This document shows positions 50,424 through 58,470 of a DNA stretch of 64,000 bases, piece by piece. Made by a program: the position numbers and the translations under genes. Position 1 is the first letter of the stretch. Every line of letters starts with the position of its first letter. The stretch is taken from the NCBI RefSeq assembly GCF_902702915.1, contig NZ_LR738849.1, positions 558,001-622,000 on the forward strand, given 5' to 3'. Below the pieces are notes generated by a model. That model saw only the letters and a program-made list of their open reading frames with translations. It did no database searches and had not been told where the DNA came from. The stretch comes from Desulfovibrio sp. 86. GTDB lineage: Bacteria > Desulfobacterota > Desulfovibrionia > Desulfovibrionales > Desulfovibrionaceae.

Positions 50424-50574
50424 AGCAGAGCAGCGTTGAAGTGCTTCACATTTCAACGTTTTCATGCAACCGAAAAATGCGATTTGCGGCTGAATCCACA
50501 CCACGGTATGTCGCGCTGCACTTTCGTACAGCATTAGAGCATTTACGCTTTTTCAAAGTCTGAATGCTCTAAAG
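50421..50574. repeat. Interspersed palindromic element, family I (copy 4, inverted)
   Basis: The reverse complement matches 5623-5823: GCTTCACATTTCAAC/GTTTTCAT arm, CGAAAAATGCGATTTGCGG, the GCTGCACTTTCGTACAGC hairpin and the terminal GAATGCTCTAA. It starts TAGAGC at the folE2 stop codon. Confidence 0.82.
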
Positions 50575-50661
50575 ACCGGCCTGACACCCCGGCGCTGCCC
50601 ACAAAAAAAGTTTTTTGCATTCATCTGATGGTTGTGCTAATCCTGCCGTAAGGTACAAGTG

Positions 50662-51063
50662 ATGAGCAGTATCAGCACCAGCATGCAATTGGGCGCATCA
50701 GCCATGAACACCCATTCCTGGGGGATGGCTGTGGCGTCTCATAACGTGGCCAATGTCAGCACAGCTGGCTTTGAACCGCAGCGTGCCGTCTATGCTACCG
50801 GCCCTGCGGGACAGGGAGTACGCCTTGATGCAGTGCTTCAGGGCGGCGTTCCTTCTGGCCCCGGCGGCACGTCATTCAGCGCGGCCCAAGCCGTTTATGA
50901 CGTGACCTCAGGCCTGCCCCTTGAGGCTGCAAGCCCCAGCGGCACGGACCTCGGCCGTGAAATGGTTGCAATGATCACCACCCAGCACGCGTATAAGGCC
51001 AATGCAGCGGTCGTTCACACCGGTGACGCCATGCTTGGCACCTTGCTGGATATCAAGGCCTAG
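50662..51063 (+). CDS. Flagellar basal-body rod-like protein, solitary
   Basis: A 133-residue protein with the two ends of the flagellar rod/hook family. N-terminal NTHSWGMAVASHNVANVSTAGFE matches the NxANxxTxGF signature; the C-terminal GREMVAMITTQHAYKANAAVV matches the conserved helix with a final VHTGDAMLGTLLDIKA. The middle is short, as in FlgB/FlgC. No other flagellar gene is in the window, so it may be a stray paralogue. A GTG three bases upstream is an alternative start; TAAGG lies before both. Confidence 0.8.
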   Translation: MSSISTSMQLGASAMNTHSWGMAVASHNVANVSTAGFEPQRAVYATGPAGQGVRLDAVLQGGVPSGPGGTSFSAAQAVYDVTSGLPLEAASPSGTDLGREMVAMITTQHAYKANAAVVHTGDAMLGTLLDIKA

Positions 51064-51206
51064 CGCCACAAACACAAATGCTCCGGCCTCACGGGACCGG
51101 GCCAGACACCAAAGGGCAAAGCCCTGAACGTTGACGCCGGGCTTGCCCGCATTCTGACTGACTAGCCGCCGCTTTCAGCGGGCGGCACAACATTTGTGGA
51201 GCGCTG

Positions 51207-52376
51207 ATGGGAAAATGTCTTAAACTATGCGTGTTGATGTTGGCCTGCATGCTGGCTTTCGGCTGCGCCTCCAAAAACGGCTCGCGAGATAATGGCATCA
51301 ATACCCCGCATGCGGAGCGGTTCCGCCGCTCTTATGAAGCTGCTTTTGACTCCAACCAACAAGAATCCAGCCAACAGTTGCTGCGCAAGGCCAGATCCGC
51401 CATCGGCACCCCTTATGTGCGCGGAGGAACGACCCCGGACGGTTTCGACTGTTCGGGTTTTGTCTGCTGGACGTATAAAAGCGTTGGCGTGCAATTGCCC
51501 CGCACTGCCCGTGAACAGTCCGTCATCGGGCAACGCATCAACAATGTGGACGAAATGCGTGCAGGGGACATCGTGGCCTTCCGTCATCCCCGCCGCGGCT
51601 ATCATACCGGCATCTACGTCGGCGACGGCAAATTCATCCACAGTCCCCACAAGCGTACACGCGTGCGCATCAATTCCCTTGACGATCCCTACTTCAAGAG
51701 CACCTTTCTTGGAGCGCGCCGCATAAAGGTTGAGGGCGGCGAAACCATGATCGCCCAGGCAGAAAGCCGCCTCAACGACTTTACGGAAGAACGGGTGGTG
51801 CGCGAACTGTCCCGCGACAAGAAAAAGGCTGGCAAAACAAGCGCGCGCGACGCCAAACGCGACGCCAAACGCGATGACAATCGTGATGACGGCAGGAGCA
51901 AGAAAAAGGACAAGGTCGTGCAGGTCGCCAGCAACGATAAAAAAAGCGGCGCTACCTCACGGCAGCAGACCTCCGCTCTGGAAAAATCCAGCAAAGCTTC
52001 TGGCTCTGAAAAGTCCAGCAAAGCTTCAAGCTCGGAAAAATCCAGCAAGTCTTCAGCTTCGGAGAAATCTAGCAAGGCTTCAAGCTCGGAGAAATCCAGC
52101 AAGGCTTCTGCCCAGGCCAGTTCAAGCAAGTCCAGCGCCCAGGCCAGTTCTGGCAAGTCTTCCGCACAAGCCGGTTCGGGCAAGTCCAGCGCTCAGGCAA
52201 CGTCAAGCAAGGGTTCGGCAGACAAAGACAAGGCCTCAAAATCTTCCAAGCCTTCCAGCCAGAAAGCCGAAACCAAAAAAAGCGAAAGCAAAAAGTCTGC
52301 TCCTGACAAGGTGGCTACCAAGGCCGAACCCAAGAGCAAAAAAGACCAGCCCAAGGGCAAGGGCGACAATTCTTAA
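51207..52376 (+). CDS. NlpC/P60 lipoprotein with Ser/Lys-rich tail
   Basis: A 389-residue lipoprotein. The signal peptide ends in the lipobox LAFGC (Cys20). Residues 60-170 are an NlpC/P60 peptidoglycan endopeptidase domain with the catalytic Cys in GFDCSGFVCW, His in YHTGIYVG and a polar residue near FIHSPHK. The last 200 residues are low complexity: alternating Lys/Asp, then about ten SSEKSSKAS or SSAQASS repeats, then a Lys-rich end. Such a tail could bind cell wall or nucleic acid. Confidence 0.88.
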   Translation: MGKCLKLCVLMLACMLAFGCASKNGSRDNGINTPHAERFRRSYEAAFDSNQQESSQQLLRKARSAIGTPYVRGGTTPDGFDCSGFVCWTYKSVGVQLPRTAREQSVIGQRINNVDEMRAGDIVAFRHPRRGYHTGIYVGDGKFIHSPHKRTRVRINSLDDPYFKSTFLGARRIKVEGGETMIAQAESRLNDFTEERVVRELSRDKKKAGKTSARDAKRDAKRDDNRDDGRSKKKDKVVQVASNDKKSGATSRQQTSALEKSSKASGSEKSSKASSSEKSSKSSASEKSSKASSSEKSSKASAQASSSKSSAQASSGKSSAQAGSGKSSAQATSSKGSADKDKASKSSKPSSQKAETKKSESKKSAPDKVATKAEPKSKKDQPKGKGDNS

Positions 52377-52394
52377 CGGCAGTGATTGATGGCG

Positions 52395-52414
52395 TGGCGG
52401 GCCCTGGCCCGCCA
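52395..52414 (+). terminator. Hairpin after the NlpC/P60 gene
   Basis: A nine-base TGGCGGGCC/GGCCCGCCA palindrome with a two-base centre, 19 bases after the stop. There is no T run, so termination is uncertain. Confidence 0.4.
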
Positions 52415-52579
52415 GCGCGTACAGGGCTGAAATCTGTGAAACCGCCCAGCCCCGCAGGCAAAACGCTCTTGGTACAGCCTGCTTGCGCGGCATCAAGACA
52501 AATGCGCCGCCATCTTTCATAGCGGCATATTTTTGCTGACAGCGGCAGCCCTGCTGCCCACCAAGCCACCCCAGCAGCC

Positions 52580-53554
52580 ATGCACCAATCATCGCGCCCA
52601 TGCGGCAGGCTTGCGCCAAGCCCTACCGGCCACATCCATATGGGCAATGCCTGGGCCTTTTTGCTGGCCTGGCTGGCTGCGCGGTCGCAAGGCGGGCGGC
52701 TGATTCTGCGTCTTGAAGACATAGACCCGCAGCGGTCACGGCCCGAGTATGCGTCCGCCCTTCTGGAGGACCTGCATTGGCTTGGGCTGGATTGGGATTA
52801 TGGCCCCGATGTGGGTGGGCCTTGCGGCCCATACGTGCAGAGCGAACGCGGATCAATATATGACGGGGTTCTGGCGCAGCTGGCAAAGGCGGGAGCGACC
52901 TACCCCTGCTTTTGCACCCGCAAGGAATTGCGCCAGCTTGCTGCGGCCCCGCATGTTGACGACGCGGGCGCGCCCTACCCTGGGACCTGCCGCAATCTGG
53001 ATGAAGGACGCATTGAGGCGCTGATCCGCAGCGGACGTCGCGCCAGCATACGCCTGCGCTGCCCGGAAGCTCCCATATCTTTCACCGACCTGCTGCTTGG
53101 GCCGCAAACCATTTTTCTTACCGACTGCGGGGGCGATTTCGCGCTGCGCCGCTCTGACGGCGTTGTGGCGTATCAGCTTGCCGTCGCTGTTGATGACGCT
53201 CTCATGGGCGTGACGCAGGTCGTGCGTGGGAGAGACATCCTGTCCTCCACGCCACGCCAGATTGCGCTTCTTCAGCTCTTGGGCTATGGTGCGCCTCCTT
53301 ACGCCCATGTGCCTCTGCTTCTTGACGAAGAAGGAGAGCGTCTGGCCAAGCGCCACAACAGCCTGTCTCTGCGGTATCTGCGGGAACAGGGGGTTGATCC
53401 GCGCCGTATCGTGGGCTTGCTTGGCATGTTGGCCGGTCTTGAAACTTCCGCGCGCGCCGTCAGCCCGGCGGAGCTTTTGCCAGCCTTTGACTGGAGCCGT
53501 CTGCCAAGGCAGGACGTACGACTGCGAAACAGTCATCTGCGTGATCTGCTGTAA
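52580..53554 (+). CDS. gluQ: Glutamyl-Q tRNA(Asp) synthetase
   Basis: A 324-residue truncated GluRS paralogue that glutamylates queuosine in tRNA-Asp. Seen: LAPSPTGHIHMGNAWAFLLAW (HIGH-type motif), RLEDIDPQRSRPEY, a zinc-site remnant CFCTRKEL, the hinge VRGRDILSSTPRQIALLQ and RLAKRHNSLSL in the place of KMSKS. It lacks an anticodon-binding domain, as expected. There is no clear ribosome site before the ATG. Confidence 0.92.
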   Translation: MHQSSRPCGRLAPSPTGHIHMGNAWAFLLAWLAARSQGGRLILRLEDIDPQRSRPEYASALLEDLHWLGLDWDYGPDVGGPCGPYVQSERGSIYDGVLAQLAKAGATYPCFCTRKELRQLAAAPHVDDAGAPYPGTCRNLDEGRIEALIRSGRRASIRLRCPEAPISFTDLLLGPQTIFLTDCGGDFALRRSDGVVAYQLAVAVDDALMGVTQVVRGRDILSSTPRQIALLQLLGYGAPPYAHVPLLLDEEGERLAKRHNSLSLRYLREQGVDPRRIVGLLGMLAGLETSARAVSPAELLPAFDWSRLPRQDVRLRNSHLRDLL

Positions 53555-53778
53555 CAGGCCGTCACGGGTGCGAACCGGCACGGGGCAAAAGCCCCCCGCT
53601 TTGCAGGAGTGAACGGCCATGAGCAGAGCGCCCATGGGAATACCCTTCTCAAGGGGCACGTCGCGCCGGTTGCAATGCTTAACCACACACATACATTACG
53701 CTAACGCCTTCACGGCGGGCGTCTGATCCGCGGTCTTTTTTTCAACGACAGCGAATCCCGTAACCTATGGGGGAGTGC

Positions 53779-54159
53779 ATGACTTCGCAAAATCTGAATC
53801 AAATTTTTCTGGATGAAATATTTCCTGCTTCGCGGGCGGATGATTTTTTCGAAGCGCTGTTTGGCGGCGCTGAAGAAGGCGCCTACGACATTGGCCTTGT
53901 CTGCCGCGAGGTAAGCCCCCAAAAAGCCCACCTGGCTTTTGAGCTGCGCCAGCGGCCCGGCAAATGCCTTGTCTGCAACCTGACGTATGGCCTGCCGCAG
54001 GTATTCCAGCGCCATCCCATCCTTAACGTGGCCGGGGTAGCGAGCGCTGTGGCCCAGGAACTGGGTTGGCCATCTGACCGCGTCAACTGGAAGCTGGGCC
54101 ATACTGAAGAAGTCAGCCGCGAACTGCACGCCATTCCCTTGATTCTTGAAAGGGCATGA
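53779..54159 (+). CDS. Hypothetical protein
   Basis: A 126-residue soluble protein that I do not recognise. Start at MTSQNLNQ with GGGAG upstream. Features: a helical acidic N-terminus (FLDEIFPASRADDFFEALFGG), then beta-strand-like segments (AHLAFELRQRPGKCLVCNLTYGL), a CLVC pair that could bind metal or form a disulfide, and RVNWKLGHTEEV near the end. It is followed by the tRNA gene. Confidence 0.6.
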   Translation: MTSQNLNQIFLDEIFPASRADDFFEALFGGAEEGAYDIGLVCREVSPQKAHLAFELRQRPGKCLVCNLTYGLPQVFQRHPILNVAGVASAVAQELGWPSDRVNWKLGHTEEVSRELHAIPLILERA

Positions 54160-54357
54160 TCTTGCGCGCCTGCTTGCCTTGACAAGCGGGAGTTTTTTTG
54201 GCAATAGTTCCCGGTCGTCGGTTTCGGTTTACGGACTGAACCGCTGAAACGCCACATGGGGCGCGGCAGCAGTTTTGTCGCGCAGACATGATGGAATGAT
54301 AGCGCCACGAGCATGATGCAATGGCCCTTTCGCCCGACACAAAAGAATATTTTTCAT

Positions 54358-54433
<76 letters not shown>

Positions 54434-54440
54434 TAAAATT

Positions 54441-54473
54441 AAAGGGTTTACGCACAGCGTAAGCCCTTTTTTT
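54441..54473 (+). terminator. Terminator of tRNA-Thr
   Basis: A ten-base stem GGGTTTACGC/GCGTAAGCCC with one G-T pair and a three-base loop, followed by seven T residues, eight bases after the tRNA. Confidence 0.9.
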
Positions 54474-54617
54474 GTGGAAAAATCCGCACCAGGTTGCACC
54501 AAATCAATTTTATTCATTGCCACCGTCCAAGGTTGGCGTCGCTTCTGCTGCATGAGCCTGCCCCACCGATGTGGATGGGCATATGTGGTCCCTGTGTTCG
54601 TCCCCTGCTGCACCTGA

Positions 54618-55793
54618 TCAAAAAGATCTCCAGCGCAGCATCAACTGACCGAAAGCCGCCGCCACATCCGCATACATGGCTTCTGCGTCCGCACCAAAGC
54701 CGCGCTGTCGTTTGGCTGCGAGAATGAGCACCGCATGCAGCCCATATTCGGCGTAAAACGGCTTGGCAAAATACGAACGGATGCCCAGAGGGGCAAAAAG
54801 GGCCCAGTCAATGGATTTAACACTGTCGAGAGTATCTTCCACAATAAGCGAGCTGAGGCTGTAGCGCTGAATATCCTGTGCTATTGTGCCTTCATAGGCA
54901 TGCAGCATCCCCCACTCAAGGCTGTCGAACACCGAACCGACACCGTATACGGCCACACGCCCGCTGCCCATCTGAATATGCGACAGCATCAACCCGTCAA
55001 CTTCCGGCTCGCAGAGATTGTGCAGCTTTTCGAGCGCCGGGCGCAGTTCTTCAGTACAGATCGCCAACGCGCCGTCTTCTTCAAGCTTCGGGGGCCTTGC
55101 ATCAACGTTGACCAATGCAACCCGCACCACTTCCTTGCCCGACTCTCCCCACAAGGTGAGCCGCACATGGGCCGAAAACAAGCCCCGCTCGCCATTGCCG
55201 AGCAGCAGCTTTCCCGACCATGCGTCCCGCTCCACGGCCTTTTCCATTGCCGCTGAAAAACCTTTCATCAACGACTGCGGCACCACATCATCCAGCACCA
55301 GCGCCCGCTCTGACTGTTCCTCGCCCAAAAAGAGCGTCTGCGCCGCCTTGTTGGCGTCATACAGCGTCTGATTTTCCAGATCCACGGTAAATACCGGATA
55401 ATCTGCATCCCCCAGACGCATCTTCAACTGCGCGTTATAACAGGCGGAATTATATCCTCCAGGCAAATAGGCCTCTTTGAGAAGCCCGCTGTAGACGTCC
55501 TGCTCCGGTTGTGGCCAGCCCTGAAGGATCAGCGGCTTGCGTCCATCGTCATGCTTCAGCCGAAAGATTACGGCGGCTGGCCGCCCGGCATGGATCATGT
55601 CCCAGAACTCCACAAGCAGAGGATAATCCTGTTCCATTACCGCGTTCTTTCTGAACGCGGCGTTTTTCAGCAACTGCGGGGCGTCAAAGCCTGCGTCGCG
55701 CCAGCGGGTAAACACCTTGATCCGGGATTCACGCTGGCAGATGCTCCATAATAATCCGGGGAAGCCCTTTCGCCACTGCAGGAAACTTGCCAT
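54618..55793 (-). CDS. PAS/GAF-like sensory protein, no output domain
   Basis: A 391-residue cytoplasmic protein of uncertain family. Two regions have PAS-like features: about 50-100 (EFWDMIHAGRPAAVIFRL) and 130-235 (YPVFTVDLENQTLYDANKAAQTLFLGEE and SGKLLLGNGERG). The C-terminal 150 residues look GAF-like (EDTLDSVKSIDWALFAPLGI, then a span ending MYADVAAAFGQL). There is no kinase, HTH or cyclase output. It is divergent from the GntR gene and shares its operator-bearing intergenic region. Confidence 0.65.
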   Translation of the reverse strand: MASFLQWRKGFPGLLWSICQRESRIKVFTRWRDAGFDAPQLLKNAAFRKNAVMEQDYPLLVEFWDMIHAGRPAAVIFRLKHDDGRKPLILQGWPQPEQDVYSGLLKEAYLPGGYNSACYNAQLKMRLGDADYPVFTVDLENQTLYDANKAAQTLFLGEEQSERALVLDDVVPQSLMKGFSAAMEKAVERDAWSGKLLLGNGERGLFSAHVRLTLWGESGKEVVRVALVNVDARPPKLEEDGALAICTEELRPALEKLHNLCEPEVDGLMLSHIQMGSGRVAVYGVGSVFDSLEWGMLHAYEGTIAQDIQRYSLSSLIVEDTLDSVKSIDWALFAPLGIRSYFAKPFYAEYGLHAVLILAAKRQRGFGADAEAMYADVAAAFGQLMLRWRSF

Positions 55794-55885
55794 GCCATCT
55801 CCATGTATTGAAAATAAAAATCACCGTCGATGCATTGGCAGTAAAATAGACGCAAGCCATGAGCAAGCCTTTTTTATGCTGGTCT

Positions 55886-55898
55886 GTGGTCTGACCAC
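55886..55898. promoter_or_regulatory. GntR/FadR-type operator candidate 1
   Basis: GTGGTC-T-GACCAC is a perfect 13-base palindrome. It contains TGGTCTGACCA, which fits the TGGTCnGACCA core known for FadR and the wider TnGTnnnACnA pattern of the FadR subfamily. It is 93 bases upstream of the PAS-like gene. Confidence 0.6.
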
Positions 55899-55980
55899 TG
55901 ATACGCAACCCCGCGCTCCAGAGCATATTTGCCTCTATAATCTGCTTTTTTTCTGCAGTATTTTACAGCATGTTATACGG

Positions 55981-55991
55981 TGGTCATACCA
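55981..55991. promoter_or_regulatory. GntR/FadR-type operator candidate 2
   Basis: TGGTCATACCA is an inverted repeat TGGT/ACCA that fits the same pattern. It lies 142 bases before the gntR start codon and 45 bases after the nearby TATAAT. Confidence 0.55.
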
Positions 55992-56132
55992 AAAAATAAA
56001 AAATATTTCATCTTTTTCACTATATTAATCGATTGAGTACTTTTTTTTACAAGTCTGTTGTCAAAAAAATCGCAGACGCGCAGTATGAAGGTACACAAAC
56101 GCATTTGAACACGCTTTGTCTGGAGGACGCCC

Positions 56133-56777
56133 GTGATCGCGCCAGCAAACGCTGAAAACCAGTTGGAACACGCCCTGTTGCAGGGGCGCTGGACGCTCTT
56201 TGAGCGGTTGCCCGCCGAACGGCACCTGGCCGAAGAACTGGGCGTCAGCCGCGCAACGCTGCGCACCGCCCTGAGCACCCTGGTGGGCAAGGGAATTCTT
56301 GAAACGCGCCGCAGCAAGGGCACCTTTGTGCGCGCCCTCCCCTGCAACCCCAACGCAGCCAGCCTGGCCGACAGTCTGAAAGCCATGCGTATAGTCATGA
56401 CGCCCCTGCTTGCCGCGGCCTCAGGTTCATATGCGCCTTCTGTCATGCTGAAGCTCGAACGCCACCTGCCTTCCATTGGCATGGCGCTTCACAGTGGCGA
56501 CATGCGCCTTCTGGCGCAGCATCACCTGCGGTTTTTCTCCATACTTTTGCAGGCAATCAGCAACGACTGCCTTGCTCAGGCAGGAGCGGTCACCCTGCCC
56601 GATGCCTGCGCCCTTGCCCGGCTGTTGCAGGAATGCAGCCAGCCCCGGCTTGAGGAAATATTCAAGCATCTTGCCCGCACCCTGCATGGCCTGCGGCATG
56701 CGGACTCACAAGCCTGCGCTTCTTCTGTATCGGCCTATGTCACCTGCCTTTTGCAGTGCCTGGGGGAAGATGAATGA
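56133..56777 (+). CDS. GntR-family regulator, FadR-type
   Basis: A 214-residue regulator. The winged helix is seen in ERLPAERHLAEELGVSRATL and GKGILETRRSKGTFV; the C-terminal all-helical ligand domain (about 80-205) is of the FCD/FadR type, although the metal-binding His set is not clear. The GTG start follows CTGGAGG. It overlaps the next gene by ATGA, so it is the first gene of the operon and likely controls it. Confidence 0.9.
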   Translation: MIAPANAENQLEHALLQGRWTLFERLPAERHLAEELGVSRATLRTALSTLVGKGILETRRSKGTFVRALPCNPNAASLADSLKAMRIVMTPLLAAASGSYAPSVMLKLERHLPSIGMALHSGDMRLLAQHHLRFFSILLQAISNDCLAQAGAVTLPDACALARLLQECSQPRLEEIFKHLARTLHGLRHADSQACASSVSAYVTCLLQCLGEDE

Positions 56778-57046
56778 TGAACCGGCGGAGGCGCGATTTT
56801 TTACGGGGAAACTGGCGCGCGGTTTCCCCATGCAGACTCGGCGAAAACACCAATGCAGACGCGCTGGCCAGCGGCGACGAGGCGCTGCTGCCGCCAGAGT
56901 TTTCGCCGGGTATGCTGCGGCTTGAAGGGCAGCGACTGGGGCTGCCCGTGGATACGATGAGCGAGGAGGCGCTGATTCGGGCCGTTGCACAGGCCCTGCA
57001 CACGCAAGCGCGTCCCCCTGTGGAGATGGAAACCCCGCAACTTTGA
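56774..57046 (+). CDS. Small protein with RRDFLRG N-terminus
   Basis: A 90-residue protein starting MMNRRRRDFLRGNWR. The twin-Arg FLRG element resembles Tat signals or the start of NapF-type maturation proteins, but no hydrophobic stretch follows, so export is doubtful. The rest is acidic and helical (MSEEALIRAVAQALHTQA). The start overlaps the gntR stop, with GGGGAAG upstream. It could be a chaperone for the Tat substrate encoded two genes downstream or a remnant of a ferredoxin-type protein. Confidence 0.6.
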   Translation: MMNRRRRDFLRGNWRAVSPCRLGENTNADALASGDEALLPPEFSPGMLRLEGQRLGLPVDTMSEEALIRAVAQALHTQARPPVEMETPQL

Positions 57047-57056
57047 GGAGGGTTCG

Positions 57057-58460
57057 ATGGCTGACCACGACATTCCCTATCTTGAGGAGCGCAAGCTTAC
57101 CAAGCGGTGGCAGGGGCCCTGGCCTATATTGGCCAATATGGCGTTCACACTTTCCATATTTGCCGTAACCTGGTGGATTTTTCAGGATCCGCGCGGCATC
57201 ATGCGTTTTTACACACCCTATGTGGGGTATAACTATTGCCGCTGGTGGCTCATCATCCTCATCTGGATGGCCTATATTTTCGACTTCTGGCCATTCAAGC
57301 GCAACTGGATACGCAATGCGCATCCCCTGCAAAAGGGCCTTGTGCTTTCGCTTGTATCTGTTGGTTTGATGGTGGTGATGATCCACGGCTTTTTTGAAAG
57401 CGTCCTTGGCAATTTTGCATTTACCTATTTCAGCCCGCGCCAGTTGCAAAAGCTGCCAGGGCTCACCGAATTCTATTCCACCGAGTATGCGGCCCAGGCA
57501 TGCATGATGTTCGCCGTCATCGCTTCATGGATCAGCCCGGCCTGGATCGTGGCGCTTGAGGGCCGCCCCTGGCAGAATGAAGCCCAACCCGTCAAAGGTT
57601 TCAGCATATGGCTGGGCACGTTCTGCCTGAGCCTTATCATCTACTTTATGACCATGCACAACCACATGGGCATCCTGTATTACCCCTGGCAGTATTTTAC
57701 GGCAATTACCCCGCCTTACTGGGAATCCTTTGCGCAAACAGTTTCCGCGAACTTTCATGTAGCCTGGATCATGTGCTGCACCGTTGTGGTGTGGTTTATG
57801 GAAGGCATCTGGGAGCGTTACCCCTTCTGCCTCATCAAAAGGCCGGGCTTGCGCCGTTTTGCCCTGTTCTTCGGCATTATCGCCATTTCCCTCGCCCTGT
57901 GCTTCTTCTTCTGGTACATGCAGGAACTGGTCTGGGGCGACGCCATCCGTGGTCACCGGCGTGACGCGGCCCCCGACTGGCGCTGGCTGCATGTGGGCGA
58001 AACCGCCATCTTCTTCCTGGTTCCCGCCCTGTTCCTCCAGTTCTACGGCGGCAATTGGCCCAACAAGTTCAGCACGCCGGTCAATGTGCTTATCCGTACC
58101 GTGCTTGTGGCCATCGGCGGCATTGCGGTCTACTGCCTGTACTACAAGTACGCACACTTCGCGCTCGGCACGCAAAAAGGCTTTTCACATCCGCAACAGT
58201 TCCCGATGATTCCCATGATCTGGCTCATCGATATCTGGCTGATCAACTGGTGGTTTATGGACGGCTGGCCCGGCTGGAAGCGCGAATTCCGCACCAGCGA
58301 AGAACTTGTGGCCGAAGAACACGCCTTCGCCGCTCGAAGCGCCTGGAGCCCCGCCATGATTCCGGGTCTTGCGGTGGGGATTCTCGCTGGCGTTATGCTG
58401 TACTTTGCCATAGTGGCCGCGCTGCCATGGTTCAGCGCGCACTTCACCCTTGTGCAGTAA
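57057..58460 (+). CDS. Polytopic membrane protein of unknown family, about 11 TM
   Basis: A 467-residue integral membrane protein; GAGGAGGG precedes the ATG. About 11 hydrophobic spans are seen, the first at 27-43 and the last at 440-465. It is unusually rich in Trp, Tyr, Phe and His near the membrane (YNYCRWWLII, MTMHNHMGILYYPWQY, WLINWWFMDGWPGWKR), which suggests an aromatic or metal/quinone-handling pocket. I cannot assign it to a known transporter family. It is the gene just before the Tat-exported MBL hydrolase, with 10 bases between them. Confidence 0.8.
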   Translation: MADHDIPYLEERKLTKRWQGPWPILANMAFTLSIFAVTWWIFQDPRGIMRFYTPYVGYNYCRWWLIILIWMAYIFDFWPFKRNWIRNAHPLQKGLVLSLVSVGLMVVMIHGFFESVLGNFAFTYFSPRQLQKLPGLTEFYSTEYAAQACMMFAVIASWISPAWIVALEGRPWQNEAQPVKGFSIWLGTFCLSLIIYFMTMHNHMGILYYPWQYFTAITPPYWESFAQTVSANFHVAWIMCCTVVVWFMEGIWERYPFCLIKRPGLRRFALFFGIIAISLALCFFFWYMQELVWGDAIRGHRRDAAPDWRWLHVGETAIFFLVPALFLQFYGGNWPNKFSTPVNVLIRTVLVAIGGIAVYCLYYKYAHFALGTQKGFSHPQQFPMIPMIWLIDIWLINWWFMDGWPGWKREFRTSEELVAEEHAFAARSAWSPAMIPGLAVGILAGVMLYFAIVAALPWFSAHFTLVQ

Positions 58461-58470
58461 GGAGAGCAAC

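Larger units (their letters stand above)
55794..56132. promoter_or_regulatory. Shared divergent control region with two FadR-type palindromes
   Basis: This AT-rich 339-base region lies between the PAS-like gene and gntR. It holds palindromes at 55886-55898 and 55981-55991 and, between them, a TATAAT at 55936-55941 without a good -35. The layout fits repression or activation by the adjacent GntR protein. Confidence 0.55.
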
